DNA from: Pseudomonas sp. ADAK18
Lineage (GTDB): Bacteria > Pseudomonadota > Gammaproteobacteria > Pseudomonadales > Pseudomonadaceae
Assembly: GCF_012935695.1 (NCBI RefSeq)
Contig: NZ_CP052859.1
Span: forward strand, 2,707,001-2,771,000
DNA length: 64,000 bases
Direction of reading: 5' to 3'
How positions within the stretch are numbered: position 1 is the first letter of the stretch; every line of letters starts with the position of its first letter. Positions 7,808 to 17,177 of this stretch are shown in pieces. Made by a program: the position numbers and the translations under genes. A model generated the notes under the pieces. It saw only the letters and a program-made list of their open reading frames with translations, had not been told where the DNA came from and ran no database searches.

Positions 7808-8557
7808 ATGCTTTTACACCAGTCAACGTGGATCGAGATCGAGCAGTTCCTGCAGCGCAGCCGCACCGTAGTGATTCCCATCGGTTCCAATGAGCAGCAC
7901 GGCCCCACGGGCTTGCTGGGCACCGATTGGATGTGCCCGGAAATCATCGCCCATGAGGCGCAGAAAAACGCCGACATCCTGATCGGCCCGACCTTCAATA
8001 TTGGCATGGCCCAGCACCATCTCGGCTTTCCAGGGACTATTTCCCTGCGCCCATCGACCTTTATTGCCGCGATTGGTGATTGGGTGCGCTCGCTGGCCGG
8101 TCATGGCTTCGAGAAAATCCTGTTTCTCAATGGCCATGGCGGCAACATCGCCTCGATTGAAGCCGCCTTCTCGGAGCTCTACGCCGAAGCCAGCTTTGCT
8201 CGCCGCCCAGCCGGGTTCGCGCTGAAGTTGTTTAACTGGTGGGACCTGGAAGGTGTTGGCGAACTGGCGCACCGGCAATTCCCAGTCGGCCATGGCAGCC
8301 ATGCCACACCCTCAGAGATCGCCGTCACGCAATGGGCCTATCCGGACGCGATCAAGTCGGCGCACTACTCGCCGCAAATCGCCAACACCGGTCCGATCCG
8401 CGAAGCCAAGGACTTCCGCGCACGCTTCCCGGACGGTCGCATGGGCTCGGACCCGGCCCTGGCGACACCGGAAAAAGGCGGTGAGTTGGTAGCGCTGGCG
8501 GCCAAAGGTCTGGTGCAGGCAGTCGATGCCTTCAGCCGAGAGCCCAAGCCGGACTGA
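7808..8557 (+). CDS. creatininase-family amidohydrolase
   Basis: The 249-residue protein shows the creatininase metal-site pattern: a conserved SNEQHGPTGLLGTDW near residue 25, MAQHHLGFPGTISL near 69, and FLNGHGGN near 110. Family members hydrolyse cyclic or linear amide bonds with two divalent metals; known substrates are creatinine and intermediates of riboflavin/F420 and mycofactocin pathways. No creatine or sarcosine genes stand beside it, so the substrate stays open. The gene begins 41 bases after the YkuD_2 gene and is followed by a REP doublet. Confidence 0.85.
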   Translation: MLLHQSTWIEIEQFLQRSRTVVIPIGSNEQHGPTGLLGTDWMCPEIIAHEAQKNADILIGPTFNIGMAQHHLGFPGTISLRPSTFIAAIGDWVRSLAGHGFEKILFLNGHGGNIASIEAAFSELYAEASFARRPAGFALKLFNWWDLEGVGELAHRQFPVGHGSHATPSEIAVTQWAYPDAIKSAHYSPQIANTGPIREAKDFRARFPDGRMGSDPALATPEKGGELVALAAKGLVQAVDAFSREPKPD

Positions 8558-8589
8558 CAGGACTAAAAACTAAGGGCGAACACTATCCC

Positions 8590-8723
8590 TGTCGCGAGGG
8601 GGCTTGCCCCCGTTGGGCTGCGAAGCAGCCCCAATAAGATCGCTGAGTTTTTTTCAGATAGACCGAGGTGGCAGGCTTTAGGGCTGCTACGCAGCCCAAC
8701 GGGGGCAAGCCCCCTCGCCACAA
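8590..8723. repeat. REPIN, class A (GGCGAGGGGGCTTGCCCCC arms)
   Basis: Two inverted REP sequences face each other. The left is TGTCGCGAGGGGGCTTGCCC followed by GTTGGGCTGCGAAGCAGCCC; the right is GGGCTGCTACGCAGCCC then the reverse of the first arm, ending TCGCCACA. Each arm also forms a smaller hairpin (GGGCTGC...GCAGCCC). The same element recurs at 34567-34697 and 62701-62832, and a minimal form at 41919-41952. It separates the creatininase gene from the convergent lipoprotein gene. Confidence 0.9.
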
Positions 8724-8739
8724 GTCACTCTCCACCCGC

Positions 8740-9081
8740 CTACAGGCATTCCTTTGCCACCTGTTCAAACCGCGATGGCTTGAACGTCGACGCCAGCGGC
8801 TTGCGCTCATACAAAAATACCTTACCGCCGGTGGAAACCTTATAGGCCTCCAACACATTGTCGGCAGCAATCTTGCTGGTCACCACAACCCTGACATGGC
8901 GCGAGGACTGCGACACCGTCGGCGTCAGGGAGTTTTTCTGCAACTTGGGCACAACGCATTGAATGTAGGCGTCGGGGGTTTTATTCGTCTCCAGGGTCAG
9001 TGTTGGAGCATTAGGAGCCGAGGCACAACCGACCAGCAATAAAGAACCAATGGCCATAACTGGCACAAATAAGAGACGCAT
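8740..9081 (-). CDS. small lipoprotein of unknown function
   Basis: The product from the ATG at 9081 is 113 residues, with AGGAA seven bases upstream. It begins MRLLFVPVMAIGSLLLVGCA, a lipoprotein signal with lipobox LVGC (Cys19), so it should be anchored to the inner or outer membrane. The mature part has VVPKLQKNSLTPTVSQSS and VVVTSKIAADNVLEAYKV and ends in a cysteine-containing VAKECL. The function is not recognised. It starts 31 bases after the periplasmic protein gene upstream, so the two probably form one operon. Confidence 0.75.
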   Translation of the reverse strand: MRLLFVPVMAIGSLLLVGCASAPNAPTLTLETNKTPDAYIQCVVPKLQKNSLTPTVSQSSRHVRVVVTSKIAADNVLEAYKVSTGGKVFLYERKPLASTFKPSRFEQVAKECL

Positions 9082-9112
9082 ATAAATTCCTGAAAATAAA
9101 AAAAGGGGCACT

Positions 9113-9754
9113 TCAACCCGCCGCCACCAGCGACTTGAGCGAGGCATCGAACTGCTTCAACGCGGTCAGTTGCACGTCACGCTGACGCTCGATTTGCGCA
9201 GCGATCTCGGGTGCAGCTTTGTTATGTACCCAGACCGAAGGCATCTGCTGCTCCACCGAGCCCTCTGCCTTGGCGATGTATTGCAAATTCGCGTCATAGA
9301 ACGTGGCGACAAAACGTGCCTGGACCTGGCTATTACGCGGGGTCAACAGCTGGTTATGGGTGTCCAGCATCACCACCACATCGGGGTGAGCCTGCACCAG
9401 GGCATCGAGGTTGTCGTAGACAGTCACCGACAGGAACGTACTCTGCAGTGAACTCATCAACCAGTCGATTGCCAGTTCTGGGTCGGAACTGTTGACGAAT
9501 GCCTGGCGAATCCGCCCATCCAGCGCGTTCTGGGCGCCATTCTCGGCCATGGCGTGATAGCGTTCAAGGTAATGCAGGTTATCAAGGGTGTTTTCGCTGT
9601 AGAGCACTCCCACTGATTGCGCGTGTTGCAGGGAGCTCGTACTGCCAGCGATGGGCAACAGATGGCAGCTTTGAGCCTCATCGGCATAGACCGGCGCCGC
9701 GAGCCCACTGCCCAGCATCAGGGCCATCAAAACCAGTTGGGTGAACGTCCTCAT
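9113..9754 (-). CDS. periplasmic protein of unknown function
   Basis: The product from the ATG at 9754 is 213 residues, with GGAA before the start. It carries a signal peptide (MRTFTQLVLMALMLGSGLAAPVYA) and a single cysteine soon after cleavage. The mature part includes LAIDWLMSSLQSTFLSVTVYDN and PDVVVMLDTHNQLL, a mix of helix and strand that may resemble the lipoprotein-like sensing domains of outer-membrane assembly proteins; no family is recognised with confidence. It is the first gene of a two-gene unit with the lipoprotein downstream. Confidence 0.65.
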   Translation of the reverse strand: MRTFTQLVLMALMLGSGLAAPVYADEAQSCHLLPIAGSTSSLQHAQSVGVLYSENTLDNLHYLERYHAMAENGAQNALDGRIRQAFVNSSDPELAIDWLMSSLQSTFLSVTVYDNLDALVQAHPDVVVMLDTHNQLLTPRNSQVQARFVATFYDANLQYIAKAEGSVEQQMPSVWVHNKAAPEIAAQIERQRDVQLTALKQFDASLKSLVAAG

Positions 9755-9900
9755 CGCGCAAGTTCCTTGAGTAGCCTCTTCGGTGAAAGCATTTTTCCGT
9801 GTTTCCCGAAAAAACAGAACTTGCATTTCTTGATGGTGACTATTATCTGAACCAATAGTGTCGCACTAACGGCCCAACAAAAACTTATAAGGATCCTGCC

Positions 9901-10170
9901 ATGAAGCCCCACCAGAAAACCTTCGACCGAATCCGCGAAGCCGTATTACCGGAGTTTCGCGAGCGGGTTGCCGACTACCTGGTCGACTATGAAAACGTCC
10001 TGCAAGAACCGGCAGCAGACGGCGACCGTGCATACGCCAGCGCCCAGCAATTGCGAGGCTATTTGCGCGGATTGAACACAACCCGGGTGCTTGGCATGGC
10101 AGATTGGGAAGATCTCGATCGCCGGGTTGTGCAGGCCTGGTTGACTACAACGCCGGCCGCTGCTGATTGA
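9901..10170 (+). CDS. small conserved hypothetical protein
   Basis: The 89-residue protein follows a good AAGGATCC ribosome region. It is soluble, mostly helical and acidic (FDRIREAVLPEFRERVADYLVD at the start), without membrane segments, metal motifs or signal peptide. No function is recognised. Its last 26 bases overlap the 3' end of the convergent glutathione transferase gene. Confidence 0.6.
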   Translation: MKPHQKTFDRIREAVLPEFRERVADYLVDYENVLQEPAADGDRAYASAQQLRGYLRGLNTTRVLGMADWEDLDRRVVQAWLTTTPAAAD

Positions 10171-10777
10171 CCCATTCTTGCACCGATGGTCGCTGCCATT
10201 GGCGCTTGGCGTAGTTCACCAACTCGGCGGGCACACGGTCACCGTTGAGAATCAGCCGATTGAGCATCACAGCCAGGTCGACATCAGCAATCGACCACTG
10301 GCCAAACAGGTACTCACGGTTGTCCGCCAGCAACGCTTGCGCGGCACTGAGCAACTTGCCTGCCGCCACCTGGGCCGCGGGTGACAAAGGCGCTGACTTG
10401 ACGCCGTAAAACACCACCAGGGTGGAACGCTCCTGGCGAATCGACAGCAAGTCGCTGCGTAACCAGGCCTGCACTTGCCGCGCCCTAGCCCGCTGACGTG
10501 GCTCTGCTGGGTACAGCGGTGTCTGCGGGAACACTTCCTCAAGGTACTCGGTGATCGCCGAGGACTCCGACAACGCAAAATCGCCGTCTACCAGCGTGGG
10601 CACCCGTTGGGTCAGGGACAGATTGGCAAAGCCTTGCGCGTTGTTTTCGCTGGCATCCAGATCCAGCGTGAGCACTTCAAACTCAAGACCCTTCTCGCGC
10701 AGGGCCACAAAGACCGACATCGCGTAAGGGCTGGTGAACTGAGCATCTACGTACAGACGTAACGGGCGGTTATTCAC
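10145..10777 (-). CDS. glutathione S-transferase, YfcF-like
   Basis: GTG at 10777 is chosen because GGAG lies eight bases upstream and the product (210 residues) then begins VNNRPLRLYVDAQFTSPYAMS, as in YfcF. The N-terminal thioredoxin-like domain contains the cis-proline region RVPTLVDGDFALSESSAITEYL (residues 59-80), which binds glutathione. The helical C-terminal domain holds FGQWSIADVDLAVMLNRL. Family members use glutathione for peroxide or electrophile detoxification. It stands alone and overlaps the small convergent gene at its 3' end. Confidence 0.85.
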   Translation of the reverse strand: MNNRPLRLYVDAQFTSPYAMSVFVALREKGLEFEVLTLDLDASENNAQGFANLSLTQRVPTLVDGDFALSESSAITEYLEEVFPQTPLYPAEPRQRARARQVQAWLRSDLLSIRQERSTLVVFYGVKSAPLSPAAQVAAGKLLSAAQALLADNREYLFGQWSIADVDLAVMLNRLILNGDRVPAELVNYAKRQWQRPSVQEWVNQQRPAL

Positions 10778-10924
10778 GGCGCGATCTCCAGAGGTGAAAA
10801 CCCAGCCTACGAGATCCGCCAGCACAAATAAAATGCAGGATTCTTATGGGGGCATTCCTGACTGGAATGCATTGAGTAATGGCAATACTATGGCAACTCG
10901 ATTTATTCAAGGAACGAACAAATC

Positions 10925-12361
10925 ATGAAACAAGCAGTTGTCGTCATCCACGGCATCGGCGAGCAGCGCCCAATGGACACCCTGCGCGGCTTTGTGGAGG
11001 CGATGGTACCGACGGAGACGCCCGAGGGAACGCCCACCTACTGGAGCAAGCCCGACCGATTGTCACGCAATTTTGACCTGCGGGTACTGAAATCCCGGGG
11101 CCGCAGTACCACCGACTTCTACGAGTACTACTGGGCGCACAAGATGCAGGGGACCAAGGTCGGTCATCTACTCAGCTGGCTGTGGGACCTGTTCAAGCGT
11201 CCGCGTCGGGATATTCCCCAGGCAATCGTACCGATCTGGCGCGCTACCCGTTGGACGTTGCTGGTATTCGTGCTGCTGGTGGCCAGCGGTACACTCGCGA
11301 CGATTTACGGCCGGTTTACCCACGACGCCAACCCGTTCGCACTGATCCCGTTGCTGCTCGCCGGAATCGGTATCGCACTGAAGTTTTCCGCGCTGTCCTA
11401 CCTCGGCGATGCCGCCCGCTACCTGAGTTCCAACCCGCAGAACGTGGTGATCCGTGAACAGATCCGTGCCGATGGCGTTGAACTGCTACGCGGGTTACAC
11501 CAGCAAGGCTACGATCGGATCATCGTCGTGGGCCACAGCCTGGGCAGTGTGATTGCCTACGATATCGTCGGTTACCTGTGGTACGAACATTATGACCAGT
11601 TGAGCAACGTAACCCCGGCGAACCAGGCACTCGTCGAGCGTTATGCCAACCATGAAAAGCTGCAACCGGTGGTTCAAGACACGTTGCCAAAGGCCGGAAG
11701 AAACCTCGACGGACGCCTGCAGAACATCCTGAAGTTTCGTGAGCAGCAGAGCGAAGCCTTCCTGGAGCAGCGCGCCCTCGGCAACCCCTGGCGCATCACC
11801 GACCTCGTCACCATCGGCAGCCCGATGGCCCACGCCAGCCTGTTGCTGGGCCGCAGCGTGAGTGACTTCAAGCAACGCATCGCACGGTGCGAAGCGCCGG
11901 CCTGCCCGCCCACACTCGACGAAAAAGGCTACGGCTACAACGCGCAATCCCCCGTGATACTGGGGCAGAGGCCCTTTACGCCACTGCACCTGCATCATGC
12001 AGCGGCCTTCGCCGTCACCCGCTGGACCAACCTCTACTTCCCCGCCCCCTTCGGCCTGTTTGGCGACATTGTCGGCGGGCCGGTCATGCCGGTAATGGGC
12101 GCAGGCGTGCTCGACTTGCCGGTGAGCGTGAGCAAATGGAAAGGGTTTCTGGCCAAGTCCTGGCTCAGCCACACCCACTATTGGAGCGAGCGTGACGGTA
12201 AACGCGGCTACCTCGACGGATTGACGTTCGATGATTCGGCGATCACCAACGGTGAACGGCCATCAGCGACCGAAGCCCTGCGCTGGGCTGTCGACCTAAG
12301 GGGCGGACGACGTTTTCGCCCGGTGGGTGCCAGGGAAGCGTTGGTGGAGTCTGAAGCCTGA
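10925..12361 (+). CDS. membrane-associated alpha/beta hydrolase
   Basis: The 478-residue protein begins with VVVIHGIGEQRP, an oxyanion-hole strand, and has the nucleophile elbow VVGHSLGSVIAYD (Ser205), so it should be a serine hydrolase. Two hydrophobic helices (about residues 106-128 and 136-156) lie between these motifs, which would tether the enzyme to the inner membrane with the catalytic parts on one side. A second conserved stretch is LVTIGSPMAHASLLLG near 293, usual in lipase-like members. Substrate and partners are unknown. AAGGA lies 11 bases before the ATG. Confidence 0.75.
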   Translation: MKQAVVVIHGIGEQRPMDTLRGFVEAMVPTETPEGTPTYWSKPDRLSRNFDLRVLKSRGRSTTDFYEYYWAHKMQGTKVGHLLSWLWDLFKRPRRDIPQAIVPIWRATRWTLLVFVLLVASGTLATIYGRFTHDANPFALIPLLLAGIGIALKFSALSYLGDAARYLSSNPQNVVIREQIRADGVELLRGLHQQGYDRIIVVGHSLGSVIAYDIVGYLWYEHYDQLSNVTPANQALVERYANHEKLQPVVQDTLPKAGRNLDGRLQNILKFREQQSEAFLEQRALGNPWRITDLVTIGSPMAHASLLLGRSVSDFKQRIARCEAPACPPTLDEKGYGYNAQSPVILGQRPFTPLHLHHAAAFAVTRWTNLYFPAPFGLFGDIVGGPVMPVMGAGVLDLPVSVSKWKGFLAKSWLSHTHYWSERDGKRGYLDGLTFDDSAITNGERPSATEALRWAVDLRGGRRFRPVGAREALVESEA

Positions 12362-12393
12362 TTGTTGTGAAGATCTAACAAGCTCAGTGAAAC

Positions 12394-12485
12394 CCTGTGG
12401 GAGCTGGCTTGCCTGCGATAGCGGTGGGTCAGTCAACATCCATGCTAGCAGTGCCGACGCCATCGCAGGCAAGCCAGCTCCCTCA
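12394..12485. repeat. REPIN, class B (GTGGGAGCTGGCTTGCCTGCGAT arms)
   Basis: The left arm begins CCTGTGGGAGCTGGCTTGCC and the right arm is its inverse, ending GCAAGCCAGCTCCCTCA. A non-conserved spacer with GGTGGGTCAGTCA lies between; the same spacer start occurs in the element at 23647. It sits between the convergent hydrolase and DUF924 genes. Confidence 0.85.
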
Positions 12486-12491
12486 TCGGGC

Positions 12492-13043
12492 TTAACCCGA
12501 GAACCCACCCGCCGTCAGAAAAGCACGCTCCTCATCCGTGGTCTGTCTAGCCAGCACCTCATTACGATGAGGAAAGCGTCCAAACCGATCAATGATGTCC
12601 GCATGCTCCTCGGCCCACCGGTAGGTGTTAGCGTCGAGCTGTTTGTTCAACACCAGCGACCGCTGCTGATCCTCCACGCTTTCTGAATGCTCCAACGGCA
12701 AATAGCAAAACGCCCGCAATGAGATATCGACCTGTTGATCCATCCCGGCATCGATCATCCGGCGCGCGTAGAAGCGCGCAAGCGGGTCGGTTGCGAACAT
12801 GTGGGCGGTGCCACGAAAAGAGTTGCGTGGGTATTGATCAAGCAACAGAAGCAAGGCCAACGCCCCTTCCGGACTGTCCATCCAGTGTTCCAGTTCACGC
12901 CTGGCGGCCTGGAAGTGGGCAGTATGGAAGGTGTCGCGAAATTGGTTATCAAACGCGTCGTCTTTTTTGAACCAACTGGCCGGGCCGGCCTGAGTCCAGA
13001 AATCGACGACCGACTGGGCAGTTGAATGGGCAGCATTGGGCAC
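12492..13043 (-). CDS. DUF924-family protein
   Basis: The product is 183 residues from a GTG at 13043 that follows GAGG by eight bases. It shows the DUF924 signature: VVDFWTQAGPASWFKKDDAFDNQF, then LLLLLDQYPRNSFRGTAHMFATDPLAR, YLPLEHSES, and IIDRFGRFPHRNEVL near the end. The family is an all-helical, TPR-like fold without a proven function. It is a single gene. Confidence 0.85.
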   Translation of the reverse strand: MPNAAHSTAQSVVDFWTQAGPASWFKKDDAFDNQFRDTFHTAHFQAARRELEHWMDSPEGALALLLLLDQYPRNSFRGTAHMFATDPLARFYARRMIDAGMDQQVDISLRAFCYLPLEHSESVEDQQRSLVLNKQLDANTYRWAEEHADIIDRFGRFPHRNEVLARQTTDEERAFLTAGGFSG

Positions 13044-13152
13044 GATTGAGGCCTCGGGATCAGGAGCGAACAACTACTGTAACGCCGTAACGACGCAAGA
13101 GCATCCCTCGAATCCACGCAATGCCGGCTCGCGAGTGCGAGCCGGCGCCTCC

Positions 13153-14535
13153 TCAAAGACGACCGTAAGCGCGTGCCGTGCGGTCGACAGCCATGCGGGT
13201 CTTGTCCACCAGCTCGTCGATATCGGCGTGGCTGGCCACCAGCGCCGGCGCCATGATCATACGGCCCAGGGTAGAGCGAATAATCAGGCCTTCTTCAAAA
13301 CCAAACGTACGGCATTGCCAGGCCATTTCGTTCTCGTTGGCAAACCGTTTGCGGCTGGTTTTGTCTTCTGCGAACTGCAACGCAGCGACCAACCCGGTGC
13401 CCTGAATCTCGCCAATCAATGGATGGTCGGCAAAGACTTCACGCAAACAGCGCTGCAAGTAAGGCCCGGTTTCCTGTTTGACCTGGGTAACGATGCCCTC
13501 ATCGCGCAGCGCCTTCAGGTTGGCGATGGCCACAGCCGCCGCCACCGGGTGCCCGGAATAGGTCAGGCCGTGGGCGAATACCCCGCCCTGCTCCACCAGT
13601 ACCTGGGCCATGCGTTTGGACAGAACCAAGCCGCCCATGGGGATGTAGCCGCTGGTCAATCCCTTGGCGATAGACAGCGTGTCCGGCTCAAAACCGAAGT
13701 ACTCGTGGGCAAACCATTCACCCGTGCGACCGAAGCCGCCAATCACCTCGTCAGCGCACAGCAGCACGTCGTACTGACGGCAGATACGCTGGATTTCGGG
13801 CCAGTAGCTCTCAGGCGGAAAAATCATCCCGCCCGCGCCCTGGAACGGCTCGGCAACAAATGCCGCGACGTTTTCAGCGCCCAGTTCAAGGATCTTATCT
13901 TCCAGCTGTCGAGCGGCGCGCAGGCCGAACGCTTCGGGGCTCAGCTTGCCTTCATGGGCAAACCAGTAGGGCTCGTCGATATGCGCAACGTCCGGGATCA
14001 TCCCGCCCATTTCATGCATCGACTTCATGCCACCCAGTGCCGTGGCGGCGAGGGTCGAGCCGTGATAGCCATTCCAGCGACCGATCATGATCTTCTTTTG
14101 CGGCTTGCCCAGGATCTGCCAGTAGCGGCGCACGGTACGGATCAACACCTCGTTGGCTTCGGAGCCGGAGTTGGTGTAGATCGCGTGGCTGTAATGGTCA
14201 GGCAACAAGCTGAAGAGCAACTCGGACAACTCCACCACCGCCGGGTGGGTGGTGTGGAAAAACAGGTTGTAGTACGGCAACTGCTCCAGTTGATGGCTGG
14301 CTGCTGCGGCCAGGTCCTTGCGTCCGTAACCGAGGTTGGTGCACCACAGGCCCGACATCCCGTCCAGGTAGCGCTTGCCATCGCTGTCCCACAAGGCCAG
14401 GCCCTCACCCCGCACAATCACGCGCGGACCTTCCGCATTCAACGCCTTCTGATCGACAAAGGCATGGATATGGTGGGCAGCGTCGAGAGCCTGGTATTCG
14501 GCCGTGCTACGCGGGGCATCGAGTCTGATGTTCAT
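13153..14535 (-). CDS. class III (omega) aminotransferase
   Basis: The 460-residue PLP enzyme transfers an amino group from an amine or omega-amino acid to a keto acid such as pyruvate. Motifs are GMSGLWCTNLGYGRKDL near 60, TNSGSEANE (phosphate-binding turn) near 120, LCADEVIGGFGRTGEWF near 258 with the PLP aspartate, and SIAKGLTSGYIPMGG near 288 with the Schiff-base lysine. The start DAAHHIHAFVDQKALNAEG resembles the P. aeruginosa PA5313 type more than SpuC. GGAG precedes the ATG. It has no operon partner, so the substrate (GABA, beta-alanine or a polyamine) is not settled. Confidence 0.85.
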   Translation of the reverse strand: MNIRLDAPRSTAEYQALDAAHHIHAFVDQKALNAEGPRVIVRGEGLALWDSDGKRYLDGMSGLWCTNLGYGRKDLAAAASHQLEQLPYYNLFFHTTHPAVVELSELLFSLLPDHYSHAIYTNSGSEANEVLIRTVRRYWQILGKPQKKIMIGRWNGYHGSTLAATALGGMKSMHEMGGMIPDVAHIDEPYWFAHEGKLSPEAFGLRAARQLEDKILELGAENVAAFVAEPFQGAGGMIFPPESYWPEIQRICRQYDVLLCADEVIGGFGRTGEWFAHEYFGFEPDTLSIAKGLTSGYIPMGGLVLSKRMAQVLVEQGGVFAHGLTYSGHPVAAAVAIANLKALRDEGIVTQVKQETGPYLQRCLREVFADHPLIGEIQGTGLVAALQFAEDKTSRKRFANENEMAWQCRTFGFEEGLIIRSTLGRMIMAPALVASHADIDELVDKTRMAVDRTARAYGRL

Positions 14536-14670
14536 TGCAGGTCTCCTTGATTATCAGTTTTATGAGTACTGGCAAGCAGGTGTTGACCGCATAGTGTTAG
14601 GAAGTGGGGAATGGCGAAATTAGGATTTTTATTGTCGCAGGGAAGGAAAAAACTACTGGCTTACCGTTCC

Positions 14671-14773
14671 CTGTAGCCGCTACCGAGGCACGAGGCTGCG
14701 ATGCGGTCCGCAGGATCGCCCTTGGGGCCGCTGCGCAGCCCATCGCAGCCTCGTGCCTCGGCAGCGGCTACAG
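14671..14773. repeat. palindromic repeat, class C (GTAGCCGCT..CGAGGCACGAGG arms)
   Basis: Arms of 33 bases (CTGTAGCCGCTACCGAGG onward, and its inverse ending GCGGCTACAG) are complementary except at about one position. The centre is CGGTCCGCAGGATCGCCC. The same family occurs at 50134-50234 and, nested, at 57841-57943. It lies just downstream of metE. Confidence 0.85.
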
Positions 14774-14802
14774 GTATCAGGTATCAGGTATCAGGTATCA
14801 GG
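14771..14802. repeat. four tandem copies of CAGGTAT at the metE stop codon
   Basis: CAGGTAT is repeated four times (14771-14798) with a partial fifth copy (CAGG). On the metE strand the unit reads ATACCTG, and the metE stop codon TGA is made by the first TGATACC. The array joins the metE end directly to the class C palindrome. Confidence 0.85.
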
Positions 14803-17086
14803 CCAATTCGGAACGCAGTTGACGCGCCGCAGTGACCATATGAATCAACGCCGCCTCAGTCTCCGGCCAGCCGCGGGTTTTCAAACCACAATCCGGGTTG
14901 ACCCACAGGCGCTCGGCCGGAATCCGCTTGGCCGCCTTGCGCAGCAGGTTGGCCATTTCCGAAGCCTGCGGCACCCGTGGCGAGTGGATGTCGTAGACGC
15001 CCGGCCCGATGTCGTTCGGGTAAGCGAAGGCTTCGAAGGCGTCCAACAGCTCCATGTCCGAACGTGAGGTCTCGATGGTGATCACGTCGGCGTCCATGGC
15101 CGCAATGGATTCGATCACGTCATTGAATTCGCTGTAGCACATGTGGGTGTGGATCTGGGTTTCATCACGCACCCCGGAGGCACACAAGCGGAACACTTCA
15201 GTGGCCCAATCCAGGTAGTGCTGCCACTGCGCCTGGCGCAACGGCAAGCCTTCACGGAACGCCGCTTCGTCGATCTGCACGATCTTGATGCCGGCCGCTT
15301 CCAGATCCACCACTTCATCACGAATCGCCAGGGCGAGTTGGCGGGCCTGTACTTCGCGGCTCACGTCTTCCCGTGGAAAGGACCACATCAACATGGTCAC
15401 CGGGCCGGTCAGCATGCCCTTCATCACCTTGTCGGTCAGGCCTTGTGCGTAGCGGATCCACTCTACGGTCATGGCTGTCGGGCGACTCAGGTCACCAAAA
15501 ATCACCGCCGGTTTCACGCAACGGGAACCGTAGCTCTGTACCCAACCAAAGCGAGTGAACACGTAGCCGTCCAGTTGTTCGGCGAAGTACTCGACCATGT
15601 CGTTACGTTCAGCTTCACCATGAACCAGCACGTCCAGGCCAAGGTTCTCCTGCACCTCAACCGCGTGACGAATCTCGCTGTGCATGGCTTCGACGTATTC
15701 GGCCTCGCTCAACTTGCCGGCCTTGTACGACTGACGAGCCAGGCGGATCGACGCGGTTTGCGGGAACGAACCGATGGTGGTGGTCGGGAACAGCGGCAGG
15801 TTCAGGCCGGCGCGTTGTTTCTCGATACGCGTGGCAAACAGCGAATCACGCTGGCTGTCCTTGGCAGTAATCGCGGCGACACGTGCCTGAACGGCGGGCT
15901 TGTGAATGCGTGGCGAAGCGGCACGAGCAGCCTGGACAGAACGGCTTTCAACCAGTGCGGCAAGCACCTTGGGCGCTTCAGGCTCGTTGACCGCCTGGGC
16001 CAGGACGGCAACTTCTTCGCACTTTTGTACGGCGAAGGCCAGCCAGCTCTTCAGTTCGGCATCCAGCTTGTCTTCACGCCCCAGGTCCACCGGGCTGTGG
16101 AGCAGCGAGCAGGAAGGCGCAACCCACAGGCGCTCACCCAGGCGCTCATGAGCGTGCTGCAGAGTCTCCAGGGCTTTTTCCAGATCGCAACGCCAGACAT
16201 TACGGCCATTGACCACGCCCAACGACAGGATTTTGTAGGCCGGCAGACGGTCAAGAATCGTCGGGTATTGCTCAGGCGCCCGCACCAGGTCGATGTGCAG
16301 ACCGTCCACTGGCAGATTGGCCGCCAGGCCGAGGTTCTCTTCCAGGCCGCCAAAGTAGGTGGCAACCAACTTCTTCAGTGGGTCGCGCTGAATCAGGTTA
16401 TAGGCACGCTCAAAAGCGTTTTTCCAATCCTGCGGCAGGTCCAGCACCAGGATCGGCTCGTCGATCTGCACCCACTCCACACCCAGGTCTGCCAGGCGCT
16501 GGAAGATCTGGCCGTACAGCGGCAGCAGGCGGTCCAGCAGGTCGAGTTTATCGAAGTCGCCGCCCTTGGCCTTGCCCAGCCACAGGTACGTCAGCGGGCC
16601 AATCATGACTGGCTTGACGGTGTGACCCAGGTCACGCGCCTCCTTCACTTCTTCGAAGAGTTGATCCCAGCCCAGCTGGAATTGCTGATCAGCGCTGAAT
16701 TCCGGGACCAGATAGTGGTAGTTGGTGTCGAACCACTTGGTCATTTCCTGGGCGTGAGCACCGCCACAGCAACTGTCGCTGACGCCACGAGCCATGCCGA
16801 ACAGGGTTTGCAAGGTAGCTTTGCCATCGACCGGGCGGAAACGCTCAGGGATTACGCCAAACATCAACGAGTGCGTCAGCACCTGGTCGTACCAGGCGAA
16901 GTCGCCGGCGGGCAGCAGTTCGATACCGGCTTTCTTCTGCAAGTCCCAATGGGTCTTGCGCAGTTCACGGCCCACGGCACGCAGGCCAGCTTCGTCCAAT
17001 TCGCCCTTCCAAAACGCTTCCTGCGCTTTCTTTAGTTCACGATCGCGTCCAATGCGCGGAAATCCAAGGGAATGAGCGACGGCCAT
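14798..17086 (-). CDS. metE: cobalamin-independent methionine synthase
   Basis: The 762-residue cytosolic enzyme methylates homocysteine from 5-methyltetrahydropteroyltri-L-glutamate. The ATG at 17086 follows GGAG by nine bases. The N-terminal barrel starts [18 protein letters not shown]. The catalytic barrel has [19 protein letters not shown] near 435, the zinc and homocysteine region [16 protein letters not shown] near 485, [13 protein letters not shown] near 560, [11 protein letters not shown] with the zinc ligands His and Cys near 645, and [13 protein letters not shown] near 730 with the last cysteine ligand. The length is normal. A MetR-like dyad lies upstream; no cobalamin riboswitch fits in the 91-base gap. 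Confidence 0.97.
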   Translation of the reverse strand: MAVAHSLGFPRIGRDRELKKAQEAFWKGELDEAGLRAVGRELRKTHWDLQKKAGIELLPAGDFAWYDQVLTHSLMFGVIPERFRPVDGKATLQTLFGMARGVSDSCCGGAHAQEMTKWFDTNYHYLVPEFSADQQFQLGWDQLFEEVKEARDLGHTVKPVMIGPLTYLWLGKAKGGDFDKLDLLDRLLPLYGQIFQRLADLGVEWVQIDEPILVLDLPQDWKNAFERAYNLIQRDPLKKLVATYFGGLEENLGLAANLPVDGLHIDLVRAPEQYPTILDRLPAYKILSLGVVNGRNVWRCDLEKALETLQHAHERLGERLWVAPSCSLLHSPVDLGREDKLDAELKSWLAFAVQKCEEVAVLAQAVNEPEAPKVLAALVESRSVQAARAASPRIHKPAVQARVAAITAKDSQRDSLFATRIEKQRAGLNLPLFPTTTIGSFPQTASIRLARQSYKAGKLSEAEYVEAMHSEIRHAVEVQENLGLDVLVHGEAERNDMVEYFAEQLDGYVFTRFGWVQSYGSRCVKPAVIFGDLSRPTAMTVEWIRYAQGLTDKVMKGMLTGPVTMLMWSFPREDVSREVQARQLALAIRDEVVDLEAAGIKIVQIDEAAFREGLPLRQAQWQHYLDWATEVFRLCASGVRDETQIHTHMCYSEFNDVIESIAAMDADVITIETSRSDMELLDAFEAFAYPNDIGPGVYDIHSPRVPQASEMANLLRKAAKRIPAERLWVNPDCGLKTRGWPETEAALIHMVTAARQLRSELA

Positions 17087-17139
17087 GACAAAAAACTCCA
17101 ATGTGTATGTATGGGAGCTATTGTCGGCAGGGATCGATA

Positions 17140-17154
17140 ATGAGACAAACTCAT
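17140..17154 (-). promoter_or_regulatory. MetR-like operator upstream of metE
   Basis: ATGAG-ACAAA-CTCAT is a perfect 5+5+5 dyad 54 bases before the metE start. MetR boxes follow TGAA-N5-TTCA, and this site keeps TGA-N7-TCA with the right spacing. Activation by MetR with homocysteine is the inferred use. The metR gene is not in the window. Confidence 0.5.
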
Positions 17155-17177
17155 TTTATTCCAGATGATCGCGAGTT

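Noticed and set aside
15143..17035. 630-codon open frame on the plus strand opposite metE
   Set aside because: It is a mirror frame of metE caused by high GC codon bias. It has no recognisable domain and no ribosome site, and metE is certain.
17087..17177. Cobalamin riboswitch upstream of metE
   Set aside because: The 91-base gap is too short for the riboswitch and contains a MetR-like dyad instead.
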